64,000 nucleotides of DNA from UBA3839 sp902776985 (lineage in GTDB: Bacteria > Bacteroidota > Bacteroidia > Bacteroidales > Bacteroidaceae): the NCBI GenBank assembly GCA_902776985.1, contig CACYSD010000019.1, positions 1-64,000 on the forward strand, written 5' to 3'. The first letter of the stretch is position 1. Each line of letters starts with the position of its first letter. The notes under the pieces are model-generated. The model was not told where the DNA came from, searched no databases, and worked only from the letters and a program-made list of their open reading frames with translations. Both the position numbers and the translations under genes were made by a program. Of this stretch, positions 9,821 through 18,462 are shown in pieces.

Positions 9821-11716
9821 TTAGTTATTTACGATTTGTTCCTCATCAGCGTATGCTGAATTCTGTACGAGGTTTGGATTAACCTGTATCTGCCTTTTCA
9901 GGATTGGCATATACATAAAGTCCATCTTAAGCATCTTGATAGCAACAGCTGCACCACCTTCTCCGAACTTAGTCTGGAGTGTAGCTGCAAATTTTGAAGT
10001 GTCACCAATACGACGTGCTTCACGTACAAGGTCAAAATAACGTTTACCTTCGAAAAGGAACTCACGCTGACGCTCATACATCAACAAAGTTTCGAAATCC
10101 TGAACTGTAGTGAAGTCTGTGCGTTTAGGCTTTGCGTTGGCTGCACTTCTTGCTGCTGGATTTGAACGAAGATAAACAGCAGAAATCAAATTGAAGGCAT
10201 CGTCAAAGAGTTCGTCCGGAGTAGAAAGACTTGCACCGTCAATAGCTACAGAAGCAGCACGACGAGATTTAGCCTCATCTCCTTCTTCTCCTTCATCGTT
10301 ATCTTCGCCACCTTCATCTTCCTGCGCAGCAGCAGCGTTAAGATTAGCTGCGAGTTCTATTTCTGCCTCTGCTCGGAACAGCATGATTTCTGTCATACGA
10401 TATACAATCCAGTTCTCGTACATCTGAGTATTAGAACGTGTAGAGTTTCTACTCAAATTAGAATAGCTAATTGTTCCAGTACCATTGTACTCTACATTAA
10501 CACTACTACAAGCATATTTGTTGATATCAAATGCTCCGTCTTCAGTGTATCGGAATGGGGCAATTGATCGGAAATCGGTTGCTGTAGAGAAGAGAGAACG
10601 ATTGTCAAAAGTACTTCCTGTCGGAGCTGTTGGCATCAATTTGTCATTGGCGCAAACATATTGAATACTATTTCCCTTATCATTATGTCCTCCATACATA
10701 TAACCTACCGCTTCATTAGTGGTTATATTAGTTCCATCATAGAACGTAATCTCAAAGATAGATTCATAAGAGTTACCCCTTCCAAAGATTGCGTTGAAAC
10801 CAGCTGCGCTTGAAGAGCTACCAGACAGGTTGGCTTCCGCAAGGAGAGGATATCCATAGGTAGACCAAACCTCGCTGTCTATTTTCTTAGGAAGGTCTTC
10901 ACCCTCAATTTCATTATTAACATATTGTTGAATCTTGAAGTTCAACACCCAATCGCAACATTCGATACACTTGCGGTAGTACACATTCTGCTCATCTGGA
11001 GAAAGCTGCTTGTCGGAAGCACGCCAAAGATAAAGCTCTGCAAGAAGTGAATACATAGCCGCACGGGTAATCTTTGCTGTATTGTAGATCTTCTGAGAGT
11101 AGCGACGTGGTGCAAAGTCCTTGCATGACTCAATATCCTCAATAAGCGAATCGAGGATTACCTCAAACTTGGTTGCAGGCAGGCGATAGTCAACATTGTC
11201 ATCGATTGATGGTGTAAGGGAGAAAGGAACATCCTTGAATGTCTTAATCAATGTGAGATAAGACATAGCGCGAAGTGCCTTTACCTCTGCGGTATTAACC
11301 ATCAGGTCTGATTCTGTGTAGTTAGGGTCTCTTTCCGCGACCATTGGTGCATAATAAAGAACTGTGTTGCAACGGTTGATAACCGAGTACATAGAACTCC
11401 AGTCGCAGTAGCTGTTGGTAGTCTTCAAACTTCCCTTCATCAGAAGGTTCAAGTTTGCTGGAACGTTAGGACCTGCGACGATATTATCAGAGCGGTCTTC
11501 TCCCCAAACGATGAGAGAAGAAACATAATCCGAAGCCTGTACTGCTTTATAGCATGATGTAACGACACTCTCAACATCAGACTTGTTCGTCCAATAGTTT
11601 TCAAGTACCACATCATTAAGCGGAAGCATATCAAGAGAACAACCGTTCATTGCCATTCCCGTGATTGCAATTGCTGCTATGGATTTTATTTTGTTTATTA
11701 TATTTTTCATATTCAT
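9821..11716 (-). CDS. SusD/RagB-family lipoprotein with an acidic insertion
   Basis: Second SusD-like protein of the locus, 631 residues, with lipobox MNGC (Cys26). The family N-terminus is clear (ENYWTNKSDVESVVTSCYKA), followed by TPR-like helices and the C-terminal motif ERQREFLFEGKRYFDLVR near residue 560. An unusual low-complexity acidic stretch (EDEGGEDNDEGEEGDEA) occupies about residues 463-480 and is not a family feature. It probably forms an extended surface loop. The gene follows its SusC partner by 23 bp and precedes two FAS1 lipoprotein genes. The substrate is not determinable from sequence. Confidence 0.93.
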   Translation of the reverse strand: MNMKNIINKIKSIAAIAITGMAMNGCSLDMLPLNDVVLENYWTNKSDVESVVTSCYKAVQASDYVSSLIVWGEDRSDNIVAGPNVPANLNLLMKGSLKTTNSYCDWSSMYSVINRCNTVLYYAPMVAERDPNYTESDLMVNTAEVKALRAMSYLTLIKTFKDVPFSLTPSIDDNVDYRLPATKFEVILDSLIEDIESCKDFAPRRYSQKIYNTAKITRAAMYSLLAELYLWRASDKQLSPDEQNVYYRKCIECCDWVLNFKIQQYVNNEIEGEDLPKKIDSEVWSTYGYPLLAEANLSGSSSSAAGFNAIFGRGNSYESIFEITFYDGTNITTNEAVGYMYGGHNDKGNSIQYVCANDKLMPTAPTGSTFDNRSLFSTATDFRSIAPFRYTEDGAFDINKYACSSVNVEYNGTGTISYSNLSRNSTRSNTQMYENWIVYRMTEIMLFRAEAEIELAANLNAAAAQEDEGGEDNDEGEEGDEAKSRRAASVAIDGASLSTPDELFDDAFNLISAVYLRSNPAARSAANAKPKRTDFTTVQDFETLLMYERQREFLFEGKRYFDLVREARRIGDTSKFAATLQTKFGEGGAAVAIKMLKMDFMYMPILKRQIQVNPNLVQNSAYADEEQIVNN

Positions 11717-11739
11717 ACAAATAAAATGTGTGACAACTA

Positions 11740-14700
11740 TTAGAACGTAACTGAAGCACCAAGTGTGAACGAACGAGAACGTGGTGTACGAGAGCCGTCG
11801 GATGCTGGAGAGTAACCAGCCTGAACGATTTCAGGATCAGCTCCTGAATACTTAGTCAGGACGAACACGTTGTTTGCAGTGAAGTTAAGACGAAGAGCCT
11901 TAATTCCCCATGGTTTCAGTTTCTTTGAATCGAATGTGTAAGAGAGCTGTGCGTAGTTCAGACGGAGGAACGATGCATCTTCAACGAAGCGGTCGCTACC
12001 AAGATAGTTGTGAGTAGTAGCTTCAACTGCACCACCTGTAATAACTGAACTTGTTGAAGCTGCACGTGGGAGTTGAGCAATATCTCCCTCGTTGTGCCAA
12101 CGCCAGTTGATTGCACGGCTCTGGTTTGAGTTATTCGACATATTTTCAATATCCATACGAGCATGGTTGATTACCTTGTTACCGTAACGGTAGTTGAACT
12201 GGAGGTTGAGTGACCAGCCTGTGTAGTTGAATTTAACACCGAATCCACCGGTAAGTTTCGGGAGAGAAGAACCGAGGTAAACAACGTCAAGTGCGTTGAT
12301 CTGTCCGTCATGGTTGATATCTTCATAGATTGCATCACCACCGACAAATGGATACTTGACATTCTCATAGTCGTAATACATTCTCTTTGCAGCACCCTTA
12401 GCATCATAGATGATATCGCCATCGGCATTGCGGGCAACTGGAGCAATGTTCACTGAGTTCAGTTCACTCAGAGTGATGTCGCCTGCGTTGTAAGCTGCAA
12501 GTGCGTCGTTGTATTCAGAATAGCGATACACACCTTTGTAGCGGTAGCCATAGATAGATCCAAGAGGATTATGAAGGCGTACCATAGAGAGGTAAGAACC
12601 ATTATCAGGAGTAGTTCCGTCACCATTCATTCCTTCAAGCACTGTCTCATCCATAGAGAGGATCTCATTGCGGTTGTTTGCGAATGTTACGTTGAAATCC
12701 ATAGAGAACTTGCCCTTCTTAACGAATTGACGTCCGTTAATGTTGAATTCCCAACCATTATTGCGCATAGAACCAACATTCTGCCAAGACAGAGAAGTGT
12801 AACCTGAAGAAGAAGGTATTGCTACACCACCCATGAGGAGGTTTGTAGTCTTCTGTGTATAGAGTGAGAGGTCACCACTGATTACATCGTCAAAGAGTCC
12901 GAAGTCGAAACCGAGGTTCCAGGTTTCTTTCTCTTCCCATTGCAGAGCTGCAAGACGGATGTTATTCGGAGCTACGGAGTTTTCACCCAGGTAAGCACCT
13001 GAAGAAGTATATCTTGAATAGTAAAGATATTCAGAATCCGGCTGACGACCTACGATACCCCAACCTGGACGGATAGAGAGCATTGAGATCCACTTCAGTT
13101 TCTTCATGAATGGTTCATCAGAGATGTTCCAACGAGCAGACAAGCCTGGGAAGTTACCCCAACGCTTTGCTGGGCCGAACTTAGTTGATCCGTCTCGTCT
13201 CAAAGTTGCATCAAGGATATACTTGCCTTTGTAAGCATAGTGGAGAGAGAAGAGGAAGAATTGAGATTTCCATTCACCAGCAGTTGTTCCAAAGCCGGTA
13301 TTAACACCACCTGCGAGCGGAGATACGATTCCGTCAGCAGTTGGCAACCACTTTTCACCGACATTCTGACGTGAAGAAGAACCTTCGTTATACTGGAAAC
13401 GAGCCATGAACAGAAGTGAATGATCTTCGTTGTTGAAGTGTGGTGTAAAAGTGAAAGTGTGACGAGTTGACAATGCATGGCTCTTATATGTACTTGAAGA
13501 TGCTGCATTGTATGAATCAGAAGCCCAGTTACTTGCTATAAGAGAACCCGGGAAGTATGAATCTTCATTATTGTGATAGATGTCGAAGATAACCTGTCCC
13601 TCGTAACGAAGACGATGCTGGTCAGCCTCTGTGCCGAGAAGATCATACTGGAAGATGAATTCAGGAGACAATTTAATTGTCTTTTCATTATTCATTGCCT
13701 GATAAGCAATTGCCACTGGGTTTGGCAAATTATACTGGTCTTTCAGAAGTTCTGCAGAAGCAGCATAACCACCGGTAGACTTAGTGATATAAGGATTCAT
13801 TGTGTAGAATCTGCCTGTATCACGGCCGTTCTCCTCTTCGTAGATTGAAAGGTTAGGCATTTTTACCAGGGCAATTGCGAGAAGATCCTTACCATCGTAA
13901 CGATAGTTCTTCTGGTTCTTTGTGTAAGTAAGGTCGAAGTTAGTACTGAACTTGATACGGTCACTTACAAAATAGTCAAGAGCTACACGTGTGGTAAAGC
14001 GGTCGAGCTGCTGCTTAATAACTGTACCTGTCTGATGGTCATAACCTCCTGAGATACGGAAGTTTGCCTTTTCACCACCACCAGAGAGAGCAACATAGTG
14101 CTGATGGCTCTGTCCAAACGAGCGGATAGCTTTGCGCCAGTCTGTGTTGTCGTTGTACATGTCGTACTCTGAGAAGCTCTGGTTGTAACCGATTTCAGGT
14201 ACATAGTTCGAAGAGTTATTGTTAGAATAACCGTCAGTCTGCTTAGGATTGAAGTAAGCTTCCTTCAAATACATGGTGTAATCGTCACCATTCAGAAGCT
14301 TATATCCTTCGGGCTGCCATGAACCTGTGAAACGATAAGAGTACTGCACTGTGGTCTTGCCTTGCGCACCACGCTTGGTCTTGATTTCAATCACACCATT
14401 TGCACCTTGAGAACCCCAGATTGCCGTAGCAGCGGCATCCTTGAGGACTGTGATGCTTTCGATGTCTTCAGGGTTCACGTTCAGCAGTTCTGCGAATTTC
14501 TCCTCGTTGGCATTAGTATAGTCAAAGTCTGCATTTGCGTCGTTTGTCCATACGTTACCATTTACAACGATGAGAGGGTCTGCATTACCGTTGATGGTGC
14601 TGACACCACGCAGACGCATTGTTGTTCCTGCACCAAGGTTACCTGAATTGGCAACGATGTCAAGACCTGAGATACGTCCCTGCAATGCTTCGTCCACGGT

Positions 14701-15141
14701 TGTCATTCCGATACCTTCAAATTCCTTCATATCGATTGTCTGTGAAGCAACAGAGATTTCTGTTACTGGAATCTGAAGACCTGAGGTCTGGGTTTTCTTT
14801 ACTCCCTTGACAACGACTTCCGTAATCTGGTTTGTACTCTTAAGATGAATATTGAAACGCTTACGGTCGATCGGCAAAGTAACTGTCTGGCAACCGATGT
14901 AGGAAACTCTCAGCTTGTCCTTAGGATTCTTAATCGCGAACGAGAAGTTACCATTGATATCAGTAACTCCGTGAGCTACGATACGGTTGCTGTTATCTAT
15001 TTCGAGGACATTCACCATCATCAGAGGTTCATAGTCGTCTGATACCGTACCTGAGATGATGTCGCCCGCTTTAGGTGCTTGCGCCATAGTCATGGTGCAG
15101 CAACACAATAATAAAACGAGAATTGATAATGTTCTTTTCAT
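11740..15141 (-). CDS. SusC/RagA-family TonB-linked outer-membrane transporter
   Basis: This 1133-residue TonB-dependent transporter has a signal peptide (LLLCCCTMTMAQ), a carboxypeptidase-regulatory-like domain at about residues 27-105 (GTVSDDYEPLMMVNV), and the linker ending in VVVKG. The plug follows (VDEALQGRISGLDIV, MRLRGVSTINGNADPLIVV, IESITVLKDAAATAIWGSQGANGVIEIKTKRG), then a long barrel ending in RSRSFTLGASVTF. The plug is closer to the family consensus than in the other SusC of this locus. It follows a large FAS1 lipoprotein gene by 11 bp and precedes its SusD partner by 23 bp. Confidence 0.96.
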   Translation of the reverse strand: MKRTLSILVLLLCCCTMTMAQAPKAGDIISGTVSDDYEPLMMVNVLEIDNSNRIVAHGVTDINGNFSFAIKNPKDKLRVSYIGCQTVTLPIDRKRFNIHLKSTNQITEVVVKGVKKTQTSGLQIPVTEISVASQTIDMKEFEGIGMTTVDEALQGRISGLDIVANSGNLGAGTTMRLRGVSTINGNADPLIVVNGNVWTNDANADFDYTNANEEKFAELLNVNPEDIESITVLKDAAATAIWGSQGANGVIEIKTKRGAQGKTTVQYSYRFTGSWQPEGYKLLNGDDYTMYLKEAYFNPKQTDGYSNNNSSNYVPEIGYNQSFSEYDMYNDNTDWRKAIRSFGQSHQHYVALSGGGEKANFRISGGYDHQTGTVIKQQLDRFTTRVALDYFVSDRIKFSTNFDLTYTKNQKNYRYDGKDLLAIALVKMPNLSIYEEENGRDTGRFYTMNPYITKSTGGYAASAELLKDQYNLPNPVAIAYQAMNNEKTIKLSPEFIFQYDLLGTEADQHRLRYEGQVIFDIYHNNEDSYFPGSLIASNWASDSYNAASSSTYKSHALSTRHTFTFTPHFNNEDHSLLFMARFQYNEGSSSRQNVGEKWLPTADGIVSPLAGGVNTGFGTTAGEWKSQFFLFSLHYAYKGKYILDATLRRDGSTKFGPAKRWGNFPGLSARWNISDEPFMKKLKWISMLSIRPGWGIVGRQPDSEYLYYSRYTSSGAYLGENSVAPNNIRLAALQWEEKETWNLGFDFGLFDDVISGDLSLYTQKTTNLLMGGVAIPSSSGYTSLSWQNVGSMRNNGWEFNINGRQFVKKGKFSMDFNVTFANNRNEILSMDETVLEGMNGDGTTPDNGSYLSMVRLHNPLGSIYGYRYKGVYRYSEYNDALAAYNAGDITLSELNSVNIAPVARNADGDIIYDAKGAAKRMYYDYENVKYPFVGGDAIYEDINHDGQINALDVVYLGSSLPKLTGGFGVKFNYTGWSLNLQFNYRYGNKVINHARMDIENMSNNSNQSRAINWRWHNEGDIAQLPRAASTSSVITGGAVEATTHNYLGSDRFVEDASFLRLNYAQLSYTFDSKKLKPWGIKALRLNFTANNVFVLTKYSGADPEIVQAGYSPASDGSRTPRSRSFTLGASVTF

Positions 15142-15152
15142 GACTATGAGTA

Positions 15153-18113
15153 TTAACGGCGTTTAACTTCTTGGTTAAGAGGTCTAAGCTTGTAAACAAA
15201 CTGATCTTTAGAATAAACAAGCGGAGCATCTATTCCATGAACGGCAACAGATGAAGAGTTGTCAATCATAAACTGATAAGGATTAGCTGTAGGGCCAAAT
15301 GAACCTTTTATCCAATATTCGTCTGCCTGAAGGTTCTTCAATCCTGCGGTTGAAACCACATGGCTTGTATTTCCTAATTTGTCAGTCAAAGTGATACCGC
15401 TTGAAGAGACATTTACCTTAATAGGATATGGACGTCCAGAAGTATATGTTCCATCACGATAGATGATAGTATAAGTTCCGTCGCCATTAGGAGTTGGATC
15501 TCCAACAATGTCATAGTTAACTAAATCAGCCTCTGTAACAGATTCGTTTGATTTTGTAGAAGCAATAAGTTCAGTCTTGCCTGATTCGTAGGAACCTGAA
15601 GCAAATCCGCCGTCAACATAAACGGAGTTGGTTTGGATGTGGTATTTAACGAAGTCAAGCATTACTTCCATCACACGCGCAGCAGAGTCAGACTTCATCA
15701 TTCCCAGGTCTTCAACCTGTTCACGGTCATATTCTTCAGCTAAAGCCAAGTCTGCGAGGGTAGGAAGACCCATAGCATAAGCTTTCTCCATTGCATCATT
15801 AGTAGGGATGTACATTGTGTAGTGGAAGTTGTTGAGCAGATATGTTGCCTTCTGTGTTCCACTTGCAGTCTTTGGCTTGTTCTCTGCACCTATATCTCCC
15901 CAGTTCTTGAGGTTGAAGAGGTTACCAAGACCGTCACCGGATGCTACTGCTGTCCATGAATCCTTACCGTTAGAATTTGAGAGGGCACCGCAATTCTTAA
16001 GTATTCCGTAGAATTCAGAGAACTCTTCAATCTCAGAAATTGTCATTGCCACAGATTTACGTGTTCCCATTACAGGTCCATCCATCACAAGGGTATAACC
16101 GTTTCTCATGTTGTAAACATCCAAAACAGTGAGAGGAGTGTTTCGCTCTGTCTGGAAAGCTCCCCAAACTTTGCTTCCTTTATCAATACCATCTATACGT
16201 ACAAATGTATTACCCTTTGTACGATAATAGTGTTGAGAAGGATTATACTTAGTTGTAACGATAATGTTATCGAGAAGGGCTTTCAGGCGGTTGGTAAGAA
16301 CATTTTCTGAAATAGCGCTAAGGTTATCGTCGAATGTACCAACCTTCATATCCTTAACTGTGTAAATCTTATCACCATCCTTTTCCCATGCGCCAGTAGT
16401 TTCATTGAGGTTGCACTTATACACATCTGCATAAATACGCATACGCTTAGTCTTGGAAGGATCAAAGTGGAACTCCCAAAGCTGAGAAGTAGTCTGTCCG
16501 TATGAAACAGGGTCAACGTATGAAAGAAGACCATCGTTTGTTGGAATCAGGAATATATAGCCTGCTCCTGTACTTTCGTCGAGTGTTGCATTGAGGTACT
16601 TATCGTAGTCAAGGCAACTAACTGCATTTTCAATAATCTTGAAGTTTGTAGTATCGACAATTGCAGGGAATAGGACTGAAGAGTATTCTCCAGGCTCAAA
16701 CACCTGATTAGTCTTGTAAACAACACCATTACATCCGAGTGTAACGTCCTTAACATCAGAAGTAGTGACGTTGAGAGGTTCGTTGTTCTCATTGAGGATC
16801 TCACTGAAGTGTGATGGTACTGCCTTTGTCAAAGCAATAAGCTGGTTGACGTTAACAAGGTTGTCGAGCACAGAGTTTGGAACGGCATCGATTTCAGACT
16901 GAACGTCACCAGGAATTTTTGCATACTTGCCATAGAAATCCTTAATAACCTTACCGCCACCGTTGTTCCACCAATCAATAACAGCGTCATTGGTCGGAAC
17001 AAGCATAACAGCCATATCCTCCATCATTGCATTACGTTCCTTACCAGACTGGAAGTAACCATTCCATCCTGGATCGAACTTAAGTGATGCATCAAATGTG
17101 ATTCCGTCCTTGTCTTTATCTACAGCTAAGTCTTTTGCATCATCTGATCCTGCAGAACGATCTGAATAATAGCGCTTGATGTAAACACCCTTCTGATAGA
17201 GATCTATGTTGTCACCATATCGTGCACGGTTATATGCATCAAGCATAGTCAGAGTAGAGTCTGGAATAGCAAAACGCTCGATGATACTGCTGTAAATGGA
17301 TGTTTCAGGATCCTTGCGAATAATTTCTGCCATGTTATCGAGAGGCAGAATTACACGGTCCACTTTATGTATAAATCCGTTCTTACAGAAAATGTTGGGT
17401 TCTGTAATGTGTGCGTTGTTCACATACACATCTTCATTTCCACGAGTTCCTGCAGGCTGATTGTAGAGGAAGTCAACGTCTGAACTTACCAGTTTATTGC
17501 CATCGAGATACTTGTAGTTGAAATGGATGAGTGGAGGAGCTGTAGAAGCATCCGTGAAGAGAACCACACTGTCGTTATAGGCGCGGATTGCGTCGAAACG
17601 GCTGTTGTGAGGAAGGATTGCCTCTGCCTCCGGAGAGTTCGATGCCACAATCATCACAGAATCGTAAATGGTAAGTGATGATGCACGTCGGCAAACAACT
17701 CCCTTGGTTGGTCCCTCTGCCGTTGACAACATTGAAGTTGAGAACGGGTTGTCAATCATTGCAGAATTGAGCAACAACTTCTTCTGAGTGTAGGACAGTT
17801 CTTCATACGATCCAACACCCCAGGGATTAGACTTGTAGAAATCCGCAAAAGCGTCATCATCAGCCGCAAACATAGTTTTACTACCTGTCTTGGCCAAGAT
17901 ATCACTTAAGCCGAGATCGTCAATCAGTCGCAGGCAGTTCTTATAATTGCCTTGATGCGACAGATAGCCGTAGATGTTGTTCAGATTTGATGGCTGTTCT
18001 GAGTCCAGGTCATACGTGTCTGAACAAGAAAATCCGGCAAATCCCGCTAAAATCAGCGCGCCTCCCACCAGGAGGTGTCTGCATAGTTTTTTTCTTGTCG
18101 ATTTATACAACAT
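15153..18113 (-). CDS. Large multi-FAS1 (fasciclin) lipoprotein, 986 residues
   Basis: First gene of the FAS1/SusC/SusD unit. A lipoprotein signal ends in GFSC (Cys30). Several FAS1 repeats can be traced by their signature strands: LAKTGSKTMFAADDDAFADF near residue 80, AVMLVPTNDAVIDWW near 370, GYIFLIPTNDGLLSY near 525 and YTMYIPTNDAMEKAY near 765. Each is followed by a variable region and a V-x-K-T/H-x-V type closing strand, giving probably four FAS1 units. FAS1 modules mediate adhesion in secreted proteins. Its place ahead of SusC suggests a surface-anchored accessory of the uptake complex. No catalytic motif is visible. Confidence 0.82.
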   Translation of the reverse strand: MLYKSTRKKLCRHLLVGGALILAGFAGFSCSDTYDLDSEQPSNLNNIYGYLSHQGNYKNCLRLIDDLGLSDILAKTGSKTMFAADDDAFADFYKSNPWGVGSYEELSYTQKKLLLNSAMIDNPFSTSMLSTAEGPTKGVVCRRASSLTIYDSVMIVASNSPEAEAILPHNSRFDAIRAYNDSVVLFTDASTAPPLIHFNYKYLDGNKLVSSDVDFLYNQPAGTRGNEDVYVNNAHITEPNIFCKNGFIHKVDRVILPLDNMAEIIRKDPETSIYSSIIERFAIPDSTLTMLDAYNRARYGDNIDLYQKGVYIKRYYSDRSAGSDDAKDLAVDKDKDGITFDASLKFDPGWNGYFQSGKERNAMMEDMAVMLVPTNDAVIDWWNNGGGKVIKDFYGKYAKIPGDVQSEIDAVPNSVLDNLVNVNQLIALTKAVPSHFSEILNENNEPLNVTTSDVKDVTLGCNGVVYKTNQVFEPGEYSSVLFPAIVDTTNFKIIENAVSCLDYDKYLNATLDESTGAGYIFLIPTNDGLLSYVDPVSYGQTTSQLWEFHFDPSKTKRMRIYADVYKCNLNETTGAWEKDGDKIYTVKDMKVGTFDDNLSAISENVLTNRLKALLDNIIVTTKYNPSQHYYRTKGNTFVRIDGIDKGSKVWGAFQTERNTPLTVLDVYNMRNGYTLVMDGPVMGTRKSVAMTISEIEEFSEFYGILKNCGALSNSNGKDSWTAVASGDGLGNLFNLKNWGDIGAENKPKTASGTQKATYLLNNFHYTMYIPTNDAMEKAYAMGLPTLADLALAEEYDREQVEDLGMMKSDSAARVMEVMLDFVKYHIQTNSVYVDGGFASGSYESGKTELIASTKSNESVTEADLVNYDIVGDPTPNGDGTYTIIYRDGTYTSGRPYPIKVNVSSSGITLTDKLGNTSHVVSTAGLKNLQADEYWIKGSFGPTANPYQFMIDNSSSVAVHGIDAPLVYSKDQFVYKLRPLNQEVKRR

Positions 18114-18290
18114 ACTATTAGATTGATGAATTAGATATTTTATTATATATTGTACGCGAAAAATAATGTATCTCTCTGAAATTTCTTTCTACGTTAGGTT
18201 TTATAGTGCCTTGAGTGTTATTTATTAGTTTTACGCAGTAAACATATCAGCATAGTACAGGCGTATGCAGACTATACCGCATAATCTGTG

Positions 18291-18322
18291 CAAAGAAACG
18301 AAAATTTGCATTACAAAACAAA
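18291..18322 (-). promoter_or_regulatory. Candidate promoter of the FAS1/SusC/SusD operon
   Basis: On the minus strand TTTG (18319-18322) and TTTCTTTG (18291-18298) are separated by 20 bases. The second box differs by one base from TAnnTTTG. It lies 178 bp upstream of the first gene of the operon and just past the terminator of the preceding unit, the expected place for a separate promoter. Confidence 0.4.
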
Positions 18323-18392
18323 TTTTCACAAACAAGATTGTATCTTTGTATCATTTTTAACATTTTGTGTGCTATGCTCTAAAGAAACAACA

Positions 18393-18434
18393 AACAAAAA
18401 AAAGGTGCAGAGAAACCTATTTCTCTGCACCTTT
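18393..18434 (-). terminator. Strong terminator after the GH43 gene
   Basis: A 15-bp perfect stem pairs 18401-18415 with 18420-18434 around a 4-base loop. On the minus strand it is followed by a run of eight T. It lies 29 bp past the GH43 stop codon and separates the CotH-GH43 unit from the FAS1/SusC/SusD operon. Confidence 0.88.
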
Positions 18435-18462
18435 CAATTATAAAAATGGCATTTTGCACAGT

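Larger units (their letters stand above)
18114..18462. other. Intergenic region between the GH43 gene and the FAS1/SusC/SusD unit
   Basis: No gene is present in this 349-bp AT-rich gap. It contains the terminator of the CotH-GH43 unit (18393-18434), a candidate promoter for the downstream operon (18291-18322) and roughly 180 bases of untranslated leader before the large FAS1 gene. I saw no riboswitch-like conserved core in the leader. Confidence 0.6.
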
